64,000 nucleotides of DNA from Piezodorus guildinii (GCA_023052935.1 CM041297.1:4516280-4580279); one strand, 5' to 3'; shown: positions 9,005-19,639, counted from the stretch's first letter. Notes: generated from the letters alone by a model not told the origin. Translations and numbers: made by a program.

Positions 9005-9411
9005 TTATTTCTTATGATTTTTTTATAACCTCGCTTTTGTTTTGAAATTCCGGGTTGGTGCTAGTTGAGCTGTAGTTGCTCAACTTTACGTTGATGTTTT
9101 TTTAAAAATATATTTTCTGTTAACTATTCATAAAAAATAACTTCAAGTTTTGTTATTCTATCACTAATACTAAATAAAGTTTTTTTTTTTTTTATAAACA
9201 TATTTATTGACATTTACAACTGTATTAAATAAAAATACATCTAGTAAATGTGATGGTAATATACAAAACTGTCATGAAAAACATGTAGAGACACTACCCA
9301 GTGGCAGCACTTTAAAAGTATTTTAAACTAGAAGGTCCCGGGGCCATTTCCTTTTCAGGCGCCTCGGAGGATTATCCGGAATTGAAGAGGAAGAAAGGAT
9401 TGAATTAAGGA
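9005..9411 (+). repeat. Tandem duplication, unit 1
   Basis: Nearly identical to 9412-9819, offset 407-408 bp. It includes about 175 bp of target DNA and the 3' end of the LINE-B fragment. Confidence 0.9.
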
Positions 9412-9819
9412 TTATTTCTTATGATTTTTTTATAACCTCGCTTTTGTTTTGAAATTCCGGGTTGGTGCTAGTTGAGCTGTAGTTGCTCAACTTTACGTTG
9501 ATGTTTTTTTAAAAATATATTTTCTGTTAACTATTCATAAAAAATAACTTCAAGTTTTGTTATTCTATCACTAACACTAAATAAAGTTTTTTTTTTTTTT
9601 TATAAACATATTTATTGACATTTACAACTGTATTAAATAAAAATACATCTAGTAAATGTGATGGTAATATACAAAACTGTCATGAAAAACATGTAGAGAC
9701 ACTACCCAGTGGCAGCACTTTAAAAGTATTTTAAACTAGAAGGTCCCGGGGCCATTTCCTTTTCAGGCGCCTCGGAGGATTATCCGGAATTGAAGAGAGA
9801 AAGGATTGAAACTAGTGGG
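9412..9819 (+). repeat. Tandem duplication, unit 2
   Basis: Second unit. Only a few substitutions and one extra T separate it from unit 1. The duplication postdates the LINE insertion because it contains the LINE/target junction. Confidence 0.9.
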
Positions 9820-10117
9820 TTAGGGTGAGAATGGAGTTTGTCATGAAAGGATTGATACTGGTCCGGGCCAAATCAGTAACATAGGGAACATTAAGGTCTT
9901 TATGGATAAGTTTATTCGTGACAAAGTAAGGAGCGTTGAGGATTTTGGTTTGTAAGGATTGGATGCAGGAAGAATTTGATGGTTTAGTAGAGCCCAAAGC
10001 TCTACTCCGTAAGTCCAGATTGGTCTTATGATGGTCATGTAGATGAGCCTTTTGTAGTTCAGAGGAAGGTTTGATCGTTTGTCTAGTAAGTGTTGAAGTA
10101 GCCTAAAGCGGCGAGCT
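9587..10117 (-). pseudogene. LINE-B fragment, RT C-terminus and 3' UTR
   Basis: Minus strand: ARRFRLLQHLLDKRS, IRPIWTYGVELW, and ITNKLIHKDLNVP-like blocks, then a 3' UTR ending in poly(A) (T run at 9587-9601). This is the same family as 52389-53366. A frameshift splits the open frame into two overlapping pieces (9841-10038 and 9812-9997). It is 5' truncated after the RT palm. TAAAG at both edges may be part of a target duplication. Confidence 0.8.
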
Positions 10118-10506
10118 ACATAAAGTTATTTTCATTTTTGTCATTTGCAACAGTGACAATGATCATTAAGTTCTGAAAATGTAATTAATATAAGATATAA
10201 GCTATATGAGTAATAATATAAACATTTAAGTCAGATTTTAAATAGCGAGACTGATTCTAATGTTGCAGTTAATCTTACGTTAATGTTTTATTGATTTTAG
10301 TTCTGGTTAATTATTAAAAAAAAAAAATATTTTAAATTTTTTATTCTGTCACTAAAATACGATAAATAAACAGCTCATTGTTAATCAAATACTTTATTTC
10401 TAGTCAAAATTGAAGCCATGGTTTGGTTGGACATTCTTAGTGCTCAACTTGCCCCACACCTTGATTTAAATAGCTTTAACTCTTGAATTCGACTTCTTAC
10501 AAAAAC
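10118..10506. other. Unassigned flank of the LINE-B insertion
   Basis: Continues the target sequence seen at 9080-9180 in degenerate form. It contains the inverted CAACTTGCCCC motif at 10445. No coding frame is seen. Confidence 0.35.
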
Positions 10507-10626
10507 ATCTGGTGCGAGCAGCATACGACTTACGTTCAAATCAATTTAAGAACTAATGAATAGAGTTCCAAAAGGTTTAAAGAAATAAATTTGGTTTCGT
10601 TGAAAACACATGTTTTAGATTAAAAA
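10507..10626 (+). repeat. HER start fragment preceding copy 3
   Basis: A second, diverged HER beginning (CATCTGGTGCGAGCA) that jumps to the ACACATGTTTTA.TTAAAAAATC block and runs directly into copy 3. This suggests recombination at the TTAAAAAATC stretch. Confidence 0.65.
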
Positions 10627-11370
10627 ATCTGGTGCGGGCAACACACGACTTTCACTTACCACCATTTTTAGAATCGATTAAAGAATTTTCAAATTCAGCA
10701 AAAGATAAAAATGTTTAAAACCATTAAAGAATTAAACATGTGTTTTATTAAAAAATGTATTATATTATTATCTAAAATAATCATTATAAAATAATAATAA
10801 AAAAAAAAATATTTTTTCTGTTTTCTCCTTTCGTTGGATATCGAATTCATTCAATTTATATATTTACCTGTTTTTTATCAGTGGTGACAAGATTTTATAG
10901 AATCAACAAATTAAAGATACTTTAGGGGAAGAAAATATATAATTTAAAATATCGGCATTTAAGCCCTGCCAGACCATTTTTATCAGAATGAAACCTACAT
11001 GATATTAAAGCCCATTAAATGTTACATAGATGTAGCGAGTTTAGTCAAAATCGTCGGAACCGCTTTTGAGAAAATCGAAAAAAGATGCAAAATGCATGGT
11101 ATAAAGTGGCTCTTCTGGTAAACCTATTTTAATGAAAAACGTTTTGTAACGTCTCGGGCCTCTATTGGTCTTAAATATGAAATTTCAGTTTCATACGGAC
11201 TTTTAGTTTCCGCCCGGGAGTTACCACAAACACACACACAGACCTTTTTGCGGGACTTGGTTATTTGGACTCAGAGGAACCTAAAACGTGTATTTCCGTT
11301 GAAAATTTGGAATTCGAAAATTTTCACGATCGCAATACTTCCCCTTACTATATATAGTAAGTGAAAGTAA
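10627..11370 (+). repeat. HER copy 3, complete ends
   Basis: Starts ATCTGGTGCGGGC with ACTTTCACTTAC 20 bp in, and ends in the palindrome with GTAAGTGAAAGTA at 11358-11370. The flanks are A-rich. An internal stop interrupts the small frame seen in copies 11 and 14. Confidence 0.9.
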
Positions 11371-11464
11371 AAAAATAATAATAAACCAGCAAGATTAAAT
11401 AATATGAGGCTTATAAAACTAAATAATAATATATACAAGATGTCTCGCAGAAACCTGGGTTTGA

Positions 11465-11590
11465 GCCTGCCAGATCAAGCTGGCCATTGCCAGTACTCCA
11501 ATAACATATTTACAAAAGATCTCTGGGCCACTGCCGCTTCAACCTACGAGGAGGTTATAGGGATGTTTGGAACTGGATAGGGAGTGTAAA
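11465..11590 (-). mobile_element. LINE-A 3' fragment
   Basis: Minus strand gives the last codons of LINE-A ORF2 (PPRRLKRQWPRDLL then stop) and the start of its 3' UTR (CTGGCCATTGCCAG). Compare 17930-18030. Confidence 0.75.
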
Positions 11591-11750
11591 TAATAATTTC
11601 TAAATAGGAAAAATGAATATGTGATAGTGAAAAGTTAGAATTTAATAGAATGATTATACATAACTATGAACTTAATATGAAGAATTTATAATAGTAATTG
11701 ACCTATATTGAGATACCTATATATTGGAAATAAATATAATATTGGAAAAT

Positions 11751-11783
11751 CTGAAGATGAGGCATAGGGTACCTCAAAACGTA
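11751..11783 (+). ncRNA. Degenerate hammerhead-like core
   Basis: CTGAAGA, helix II TGAGG/CCTCA with a 9-nt loop, then AAACG in place of GAAAC. An isolated motif with no inverted partner found. Possibly the end of a decayed Penelope-like repeat. Confidence 0.25.
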
Positions 11784-12586
11784 ATATAATAATCATCTTT
11801 GACATGTTATGATAAATAAATATATATAAACATGATTACAAGAGAATGTTCCGATTAATATAATCATTCTAAATATCGATTTGGAAAGAAATATTCTTTA
11901 GTACCGTTTGGTGTTGTAATTTACATTGCATATTATGTTGTAGTTTTCTTCCGAAATTCAGGAATCCTATATTATTTGACCCCTTAGGCTCGAAAAATCA
12001 TGCTGTTATTATGAGTTCGCCGTGAGCTGAAAGATAAGAATTCTCATTAGGGAGACTATAAAATTAATGGGCTATATCGTTAGTGAAGCTTTTCAGAGAA
12101 AGCTATTAAAAAAAAAGAATCGCGTATATTCTTTGGTTTATTTTTTTTTTCAATAATACATCTTTGTAATCGACTAAAAAATAAAAACGTTGACCACCTT
12201 AAACTTTTAGGTCTTTCCTTCCAAGATACGCACAACCAGAATGACGAATAAACAAAAATTTGTCTGTCATTCGTCCAAATCTTTCCTCGTAGCTACTTGA
12301 CAGATTTTTTTTTTTAATTATGAACAAAAACACCAACCGATGATCCTAAAACCTGGACGTAGATATCAGCCAATTTCTTCATTCAATAAAATAGCTATCT
12401 TAGTTATTTATGAAAATTGCCATAGAGTTTTCTAATATGTACACATCAAATAATTATAAAGAAAGAAAGTGTAACTACATTAATATAATTCACGAAACTA
12501 ATAGAATTCTACCATAGAATATAATTACTTCGACTACGCCAATGACCCTTAATGGATAGAGGCGGGTAAGGCAAATAAAAAGAAAA
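11784..12586. other. No recognised feature
   Basis: AT-rich. No coding frame of note and no family repeat. Confidence 0.4.
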
Positions 12587-13316
12587 ATCTGGTGCGGGCA
12601 ACTCACGACTTTCACGCACCTCCGTTTTTAAAATAGATTAAATTATTTTCAAATACAGTAAGAGATCAAAATGAGTGAAACCATTAAAGAATTAGTTAAA
12701 TGGAATTTCTATAGAAACGTGTGTTTTATTAAAAAATCGATTATATTATTATCTAAAATAATCAGTTAGTTTTATGTTTATTTCATCACTCTCTATTAAC
12801 TTTTAAAAGCTTGTGTATGAGATAATTTTTTCTAAAATCTTTAGCTTTCCAACGGTATATCATACATGTATATTACTGCTCTTAAGTTCAAAAACGAAAA
12901 ATTGCATTAATAAATTATTTTCTCCTTTAGTTGGGTATCGAATTTATTCAATTTATATATTTACCTGTTTTTTATCAGCATTAACAAGATAATATATGTA
13001 TTTTTATTGAATCTACAAAATTAAAGGTACTTTAGGGAGAAGAAATTTAAAATATCGGCATTTAAGCCCTGTCAGACCATTTTAATCAGAATAAAACCTA
13101 CATGATATTAAAGCCCATTATATTTTACATCGATATAGCGAGTATAATCAAAATCGTCGGAACCGTTTTTGAGAAAATCGAAAAAAGGTGCAAAATGCAT
13201 GGTGTAATGCAAAGTGCCTCTTCTGGTAAGATCATTTTGATGAAAAAAGTTTTGTCACGTCTCGGGCGTATAGTTGTCTTAAATATGAAATTTCAGTTTC
13301 ATAGGACTTACCGTTA

Positions 13317-13358
<42 letters not shown>

Positions 13359-13494
13359 CACACACAGACCTTTTTGCGGGACTTGGTTATTTGGACTCAG
13401 GGGACCCTAGAACGTGTATTTCCGTTGAAAACTGTAATTCGAAAATTTTCACGATCGCAATACTTCCCCTTACTATATATAGTAAGTGAAAGTA
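12587..13494 (+). repeat. HER copy 4, complete, with (AC)n expansion
   Basis: Both HER ends are present (ATCTGGTGCGGGC at the start, terminal palindrome ending at 13494). A (CA)n array at 13317-13356 occupies the position where other copies have a short GT/CA stretch. Confidence 0.9.
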
Positions 13495-13574
13495 AAAGAA
13501 GATAAAAAATGGTATTATACGCCCATAGCTCAGTTATATTTTAGATAAATATGTATAGTCTTTTATATATATAA

Positions 13575-13859
13575 CTGTACCACTACAACCCATGAAGAGT
13601 TTTGGGCTCAGTACATGTAGAGGTTCGTACTGTTTCTAGGCCAACGGCCGTGCAGTGAGGTGATTTTTGCCCGAGATCACGCTCAGCCGCCAGGTTTTTC
13701 CCCATTTTTCGGTACCCACTTTATAGAGGCTGGGTGTGCCCCATGAGGGTCTGCATACCCCAGGATCGCCTCCCCCCCCCTACGATATAACAGAATAATA
13801 ATATTCCGCCACAGCCGAGATTCGAATCCAGGACCCGGAGCACAGTAGACTAGCGCTCT
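13575..13859 (-). mobile_element. SINE-B, main part (interrupted)
   Basis: Minus strand: GAGCGCTAGTCTACTGTGC, then GGATTCGAATCTC (B box), then a body with GGGTACCG and GGCCTAGAAACAGTA. The head continues after the RTE insertion at 14501-14510 (GAGTGGGT, A box). It is tRNA-derived. Confidence 0.8.
13847..13859. repeat. Target-site duplication, left (AGACTAGCGCTCT)
   Basis: Repeated exactly at 14488-14500. It brackets the RTE fragment. Confidence 0.95.
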
Positions 13860-14487
13860 TCTTCTTCTACTGGCACAACAGACGTATATAGCTGTCCTTG
13901 GCCTGCTCAGCCAGCCCTTCCCACTCTGCTCTATCTTCTGCCATTGTTATCGTTATTCCTAGCTTTCGGAGGTCACCGCTTACATTGTCCCGCCATCTGG
14001 TCTTGGGTCTTCCTCTCGGTCGTACTCCATCAGGGTCATGCATGTACAGTCTTTTGGCTGTTTTTAAATATTCCATCCTGAGAACATGGCCTAGCCATTT
14101 AAGACGCTGGATCTTTACGAACATGGACACTGCTAATTCCTGATATAGCCGATATACTTCCTTGTTTGTCCTAATCCTCCATCCTTCTGACTCTTGGACT
14201 GGTCCGAAGAACCGTCTAAGAACTTTTCTTTCAAATCGGTCCATTTTTTCAGAAGCAGTCTTGTTAAACGTCCATGTCTTACATCCATATGTTGTCACTG
14301 GTCGAACAAGCGTCTTGTACAGCCTAATTTTAGTGGTCCTGCTCAGCAATCTACTTTTCAATAGCTTAATAAGAGCAAAATATGCTTTATTCCCAGCCGC
14401 CAATCTTGCTCTTATCTCCTCATCCTCATCAGCATCTTCATTGATACGGGCACCGAGGTAGCTAAAACTGTTAACCTGATAAAACTG
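13860..14487 (-). mobile_element. RTE-type LINE insertion, 5' truncated (628 bp)
   Basis: Bounded by the 13-bp duplication at 13847/14488. The 3' end carries a short GAA-type repeat instead of poly(A), as RTE-clade elements often do. Confidence 0.9.
13867..14487 (-). CDS. RTE reverse transcriptase C-terminal fragment, fully open
   Basis: Open without a stop from the truncation point to its natural stop, about 206 residues. Blocks in order: FSYLGARI near the start, AYFALIKLLKSRLLSR, LYKTLVRPVTTYGCKTW (RT thumb), ERKVLRRFFGPVQ, KIQRLKWLGHVLRM, and RGRPKTRWRD close to the C-terminus. These are hallmarks of RTE-type RTs. The palm with YADD and the N-terminal APE endonuclease are missing. It has no start codon of its own and is certainly not expressed as such. 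The intact frame says the insertion is young. Confidence 0.9.
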   Translation of the reverse strand, partial: QFYQVNSFSYLGARINEDADEDEEIRARLAAGNKAYFALIKLLKSRLLSRTTKIRLYKTLVRPVTTYGCKTWTFNKTASEKMDRFERKVLRRFFGPVQESEGWRIRTNKEVYRLYQELAVSMFVKIQRLKWLGHVLRMEYLKTAKRLYMHDPDGVRPRGRPKTRWRDNVSGDLRKLGITITMAEDRAEWEGLAEQAKDSYIRLLCQ

Positions 14488-14500
14488 AGACTAGCGCTCT
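14488..14500. repeat. Target-site duplication, right
   Basis: Exact copy of 13847-13859. The SINE-B head resumes at 14501. Confidence 0.95.
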
Positions 14501-14510
14501 ACCCACTCCA

Positions 14511-14531
14511 TATATATATATATATATATAT
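14511..14531. repeat. (TA)n microsatellite
   Basis: About ten TA units at the outer edge of SINE-B. Confidence 0.9.
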
Positions 14532-14561
14532 TGTTTGATCAGTTCTCGACTGTTGATAATT

Positions 14562-14821
14562 TAAGTTTCTGTTGTTCTCAGGTTTTAGTCATTGAATCTA
14601 ATAAAATATCTATGTACCTACTGTGTTAGTATTCATTGTTCAGTGTATTCTTTTCTATATCTCCAACAATAACATCATATATTAATTATTGTATAATAAT
14701 ATTAATGTTCTGTTTTTTTAGTTTTCCATTGTTAAGGCATGATTATGAGAACACTAAATTCTCGAAACGTCGCATAGATAAAATTATTTATTCATTGACT
14801 GAAACCTGAGAACAACAGAAA

Positions 14822-14824
<3 letters not shown>
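14562..14824 (+). mobile_element. Second Penelope-like relic with inverted arms
   Basis: 14562-14611 and 14775-14824 are imperfect inverted repeats sharing ACCTGAGAACAACAGAAACT. Inside, 14738-14772 has GATTATGA, hairpin GAGAA/TTCTC, then GAAACG, a degenerate hammerhead core. This is the same layout as 191-909, with no protein remnant. Confidence 0.4.

Positions 14825-14881
<57 letters not shown>
14825..14881. repeat. (TA)n microsatellite
   Basis: About 28 TA units directly against the right arm of the relic. Confidence 0.95.
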
Positions 14882-14882
<1 letters not shown>

Positions 14883-14943
14883 CTATACTTTATTGCCTAA
14901 ATAGCTATTATTTACAAAATAGTAATAACTAAAAAGCATTGTT

Positions 14944-15536
14944 TTACTTTCACTTACTTATATATGGTATGGAATTGGGATCGATAAAGGTTTCGAATTC
15001 CAGTCTTCAACGTAAATACACGTTTCAGTGTCCTCTATGACTAAATTACCAAGTTTTCCTTAAAGGTGTGTGTCTATATGTCTGGATGTCCGTGTGTGTG
15101 TGTGGTGTGGTAAGCCCGGAAACGCAAAAACGAATAGTTGTATAAAACTGAAATTACATATTTAGAACAATTATGAGATGTTACGGCAACTTTTTCATCA
15201 AAATCAGCTAACCAGAAGAACCACTTTATACCATGCATTTTGCACCTTTTTAAGATTTTTTTTTAAAAACGGCTCTTCCGATTTTGACTAAATTATAAAT
15301 TTATACTAAAATTACTATCAATGTAAAACTTAAAGGGCTTTAATATCATATAAGTTTTACTCGGATTGAAATAGCCTGACAGGCCTAAATTGCCGATATT
15401 TTCTATCTCAGAAGTAGCTTAAATTTTATACATTTAGGAAAATTAAATATATCTTATTAGGATTGATAAAAAGGTGCCGAATATAATATTTGAACTAATT
15501 AAATAACCAACTAAAGGGGATAAGATCGAATATATA
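14944..15536 (-). repeat. HER copy 5, first part
   Basis: Begins with a decayed hairpin end (TTTCACTTACTTATATATGG) and runs to the middle of the HER consensus, where LINE sequence interrupts it. Confidence 0.75.
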
Positions 15537-15925
15537 ATTTTTTTTTCAACAACAACAATTTTTTATTGATTAAAATTACAATCTGTCCCAATAGTAGTGA
15601 TGAAAGATATCATTCATACTACATTCATACAATATTCACACAGCATAAAATTACAATAAAATACATACACAATAATGAATCAATACAATAAAGTCAATAA
15701 ATCACTTATACCTATATACACATACACACACTCAGACATACATCACATTGAGTGGAGAATCTAGCCTGTGCTAGATTCTAATATATTTACAAAAGGTCGC
15801 GGGGCCACTGCCGTTTCAAGCTTCTAGGTGGTTTGTATGGTTGAGTGGAGCTCGATAGAGATTGAGCTAGAGGATTAGGATGATGAATGAGGTTCTGGTG
15901 GAATTTGGAAAATTTGGGAATATAT
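15537..15925 (-). mobile_element. LINE-A 3' UTR insertion inside a HER
   Basis: T run at 15541-15546 (poly(A) side), then the LINE-A 3' UTR on the minus strand, reaching the GGGGCCACTGCCGTTTCAAG block that marks the ORF2 end. The 5' part is truncated. HER sequence resumes after the TA array. Confidence 0.75.
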
Positions 15926-15935
15926 TATTAATATA

Positions 15936-15978
<43 letters not shown>
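15926..15978. repeat. (TA)n microsatellite
   Basis: Interrupted TA array at the LINE/HER junction. Confidence 0.9.
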
Positions 15979-15979
<1 letters not shown>

Positions 15980-16265
15980 CATAAAAACAGCAACGTATAT
16001 CGTTGGAAATCTAAGGATTTCAGAAAATATAATGTAAAAGGCAATATAAAGTGACAAATAGGGAATAAAATTATCACTGCTAATTATACATAACAATTTG
16101 ATATTGCTATAATATTTAATCTAAATCATATGTTTCCAATTAACTTGGTAAACATTTTATTTAAATTAACTTAAAACATTTTTAAATTTTTAGATTATTT
16201 AATAGTTCTGTAATTCATTTTAACGGCCGAGTTAAGTGAAAGTGGCGTCTTTCCCGCAATAGGTT
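15979..16265 (-). repeat. HER copy 5, second part
   Basis: Resumes at the CGTTGGAAATCTAAGGATTT block and ends GTTAAGTGAAAGTGG, then TTTCCCGC, the open end of the HER. Confidence 0.7.
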
Positions 16266-16374
16266 TTTTAAATTGGATATAATGAAATTTACAACAATAT
16301 AATTGATCACAACAAGTAAATTTGAGGAATGTTTTTAACAATTGCATGATTCACTTGATGAGAATCTAATTACC

Positions 16375-16515
16375 GACAGCTCTAAAAAAATATTTTAAAC
16401 TAGGTCTTATAATCTTTTTCAGACGCCTCGGAGGATTATCAGGAATCCAAGAGGAATTAAGGATAGAAACTAGTCAGTTAGAGTGGGAATGGAGATTTAT
16501 CACTGAAGATTTATT
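16375..16515 (-). mobile_element. LINE-B 3' scrap
   Basis: Minus strand contains GATAATCCTCCGAGGCGTCTG, the PDNPPRRL end of LINE-B ORF2. It is truncated on both sides. Confidence 0.7.
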
Positions 16516-16596
16516 TATTACTTAGGACCATTAAATTAAATCTTCAAAGACAATAAGAAATGCAGATTAGCGAAAATAATTATTTTAAAACTGCTA

Positions 16597-16857
16597 ATGA
16601 CCTCACTCTCATTATGGGCCTGGTTGTGGGAAGATATTATCCCTTCAATTTATCCAAAGGCTCTCGGACTAAAGGAGAATCAATTATATGAAACGAGAGC
16701 GGAAGCTTTGCAAATTGGAGGCGATAATTACAGGCCAATCAGCGGGGACTGCTTCGAGCACCACCTCTCGTTATCAGAACTCAACTTCTGCAGGGACAGT
16801 TCTAGTAGTAATAGTAGTTGTGTGATGGCTGTATCGGCTAGTTTGTTTGTTTAGTAT
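16597..16857 (+). CDS. Unassigned open frame (85 codons)
   Basis: ATG at 16597 to TAG. The N-terminal half (WAWLWEDIIPSIYPKALGL) has protein-like composition. The C-terminal half is serine-rich and ends by running into SINE-A tail-like sequence (GTTTGTTTAG). It has no domain, no copy elsewhere in the window and no splice context that I can defend. It may be chance. Confidence 0.2.
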
Positions 16858-16861
16858 TCAA

Positions 16862-16940
16862 TACTAACGTCACTTTACTCTACTGTGGCTAATCGGACGA
16901 TGCTATTGCTGGAGTGATAAATTTCGCTTATTCGGGTTTG
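16862..16940 (-). mobile_element. SINE-A 3' fragment
   Basis: Holds the AACGTCACTTTA, CTACTGTGGCTAATCGGACGA blocks of the SINE-A 3' half. Confidence 0.7.
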
Positions 16941-16965
16941 TACGTCAGTTTGCACAGCGAAAGTA

Positions 16966-17520
16966 ATTTTTTTTTTTTTTTTTTAAAGAATTTTACAACT
17001 GTATTATACAATAAAATGCATTAAGTAAATGTGCTAATAGATCAAGTGGGCGTGATACAGGCATGTGAAGAAACTACCCAGTAGTAGCACTTCAAAGTTT
17101 ATTCAGCTAAGTAGGTCTCGAGGCCATCGTCTTTTCAGCCGCCTAGGAAGATGATCAGGAATAGGAGATGAGAGTTTGCGGACGTGGGTTGGAGTGGACG
17201 GGTAATTTGGAATAAAAGGAGGAATATCTAGTTCGGGCTAGATCTGCGACTAATGGGATATTTAGGTCTTTATGAATTATTTTATTGGTGACAAAGTAAG
17301 GGGCATTTAGGATCTTTCGGAGGATTTTGGATTGCAAGGATTGAATGCGGGAAGAATTGGATGGTTTGGTGAATCCCCATAACTCAATCCCATATGTCCA
17401 AATAGGCCTTATGATGGTGATATAAATTAATTGTTTGTAGTACGTGGAAACTTCTGATCGTTTGTCCAGTAATTGTTGTAGTAAGCGGTATCTACGGGCT
17501 GTTCCTTGTCGTTTCAGTCT
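16966..17520 (-). pseudogene. LINE-B 3' half, split by LINE-A
   Basis: T run at 16968-16985 (poly(A) tail) precedes a minus-strand frame with RRYRLLQQLLDKRS, IRPIWTYGIELWGF, SKILRKILNAPYFVTNK and IHKDLNIPLVADLARTRY. This is the RT connection region and C-terminus of a Jockey-type ORF2. The upstream part of the same copy lies at 21739-22332, separated by the whole of LINE-A. Reading across the duplication, the two halves join inside HTRLK|RQGTARR. Confidence 0.9.
17511..17520. repeat. Target-site duplication of LINE-A, left (GTTTCAGTCT)
   Basis: Exact copy at 21739-21748. Together these define LINE-A as 17521-21738. Confidence 0.9.
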
Positions 17521-17959
17521 TTTTTATTAATTTGTTTTATTAAGAGATAATACAATCTGCCACCTTCTGGGGCAATGAGTATTAGAGATAGAATAAATCA
17601 TTCATACCATATGTACATTGTAAATAAAATTAAAAAAAAAAAATTAATAAAGACTAAACAAATAAAAGAAAAAAATATATACACAAAATTAAATAAGTAC
17701 TATAAAGAAAATAACAATAACAATCTTGTTCACATTCATACCTATTTACAATATTTACAAACTGCCCCTGGGATCACTGAATCAAACCTCGAGATCCACT
17801 TGTGGATGTCGAGGCACAATGCCAGAAGATCCCAGCGCCTCTCATTCAGCTGCGTCACTGGTCTTGAGTGCCAGTGGAGGCTGCGCGAGGGCGCTAGAGC
17901 CACATACACTCAGGGCATGAGTGGAGAAGCTGGCCATTGCCAGCACTCCAATAACATAA
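17521..17959 (-). other. LINE-A 3' UTR
   Basis: Starts right after the ORF2 stop (17960-17962). It contains CTGGCCATTGCCAG and ends with an A-rich tail including AATAAA. Solo copies of this UTR occur at 11465, 15537, 41588, 58033 and 62725. Confidence 0.8.
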
Positions 17960-18235
17960 TTACAAAAGATCTCTGGGCCACTGCCGCTTCAACCTACGAG
18001 GAGGGTTATAGGGATGTTTGGAACTAGATAGGGAGTTTGCCAAGGGATTAGGAAGGTGAGTAAGCTTCTGATGGAAGATTGAGAATTTGGATGGGATTAG
18101 ATCAAGGACAAATGGGATATTCAGGTCATGGTGCAAGGTTTTGTTGGTGACATAATATGGGGTATCTACTATTGTTCTAAGGACTTTAGACTGAAAGGAT
18201 TGGATACGTTTGATATTCGAAACTTTTGCTGTTCC

Positions 18236-18238
18236 CTA
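18236..18238 (-). other. Nonsense codon TAG in LINE-A ORF2
   Basis: Replaces the Trp conserved in the LINE-B copies (GVELWG), consistent with TGG to TAG. Confidence 0.8.
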
Positions 18239-19636
18239 CAGTTCAAGTCCGTAGGTCCAAATTGGTTTAAGAATAGTCTTGTAAATTAAGAGTTTGTTGT
18301 CCGTTGAGAGATGAGATTTTTTGTTTAGTAGTCTATATAGCTGGCCATATCGTCGATTGAGTTCTTGTCGTTTGAGTCTAGTATGGGGGTTCCATGTCAG
18401 TCTTTTGTCTAAGAGGAAACCAAGGTATTTGACTGTGTCAGAAAAGGTGAGAGGAATAGAGTTAAAATGGACAAAAGGGCAGGATCTGCGTCGAAGGGTA
18501 AAGGTGACTTGCTTGCTTTTTGATTCATTGACTTTGATGCGCCAATGATTGCACCACTTTTCAATCAGATCGAGATGTGATTGGAGGTTTGAGGATGCCG
18601 TAACAGGATCTGGATGGGATGAGAGGATAGCTGTATCATCGGCAAATGTTGCCAGGAAGTTTACGGGTAAGGTGGGAATGTCTGAGGTGAATAAGATGTA
18701 GAGTATAGGACCGAGGACACTACCTTGTGGAACACCGGCTTCTATCGGATAACAACTTGAGAATTCAGAACCACAACGGACTCGAAACGAGCGGTTAGAG
18801 AGGTAGGATCGAAGGATTAGATATAGGGCTTGGGGCAATAGGGTTTTTAGTTTGAAAAGCAAGCCATCGTGCCACACCCGGTCGAATGCTTGTGCTATGT
18901 CCAGAAAGGCACCTGTGCAATATTGCTTGCTTTCAAGGGCATAGGATATGTGGTCAACAACTCGAAGACCTTGGTGAACAGTGGAGTGGCCTGAGCGGAA
19001 ACCAAACTGGTGAGATGGGATTTTGTCGAGTTGGATTAACGGAAGGATGCGTTTCAGAAGGATTTTCTCAAATAATTTGGAAAGTATAGGGAGCAAGCTG
19101 ATTGGTCTATAGGATGAGGTATGATTAACAGGTTTGCCCGGTTTAAGGAAAAGTATAATGGTTGAGTGTTTCCACATCAGAGGAAAATGGGTTGTTCGGA
19201 GGATGCAGTTATATATGTAGGTCAGGAATACTATAGCCTTTTTGGGAAGTTGTTTAATGATTTGGGAAGTGAGGAGATCAAATCCAGGAGATTTTCGAGG
19301 TTTAAGTTTATCGATTAGGAATTTGACCTCAGAGGGGTTGACAGCTTTAGGAGGCAAAGAGAGAGGAATCGGCGAGGAGAGGGATTCTTCAACTGCAGCT
19401 GTATGGGTAGGATTAATTTCAGGATGAGGAGTGAATGTGTTTGCAAGATGTTTAGCAAATTCCTCTGCTCTAGTCTCATCTGACGAGGCCCAGGAACCAT
19501 CATGACGTTGGAGAGGATGAGAGATATGATGGTATTTAAGGATTTTTTTAGTTGCTTTCCAGAGGGAATGGTCACAAGTGGATAATGAGGAAAGATAGGA
19601 ATTATAGGATTGGGATCTGTAGGTTGTCAATCTATT

Positions 19637-19639
19637 TTA
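19637..19639 (-). other. Nonsense codon TAA in LINE-A ORF2
   Basis: In frame with both flanking halves. LINE-C has a sense codon at the equivalent place. Confidence 0.8.

Noticed and set aside
13898..14461. Plus-strand frames opposite the RTE fragment
   Set aside because: They are antisense shadows. The minus strand gives recognisable RT blocks.
17575..18027. 150-codon plus-strand frame
   Set aside because: It lies in the LINE-A 3' UTR and the antisense of the ORF2 end. Lys/Asn-rich composition is due to A runs.
18321..19427. Plus-strand frames across LINE-A
   Set aside because: Antisense to the RT frame, with no domain.
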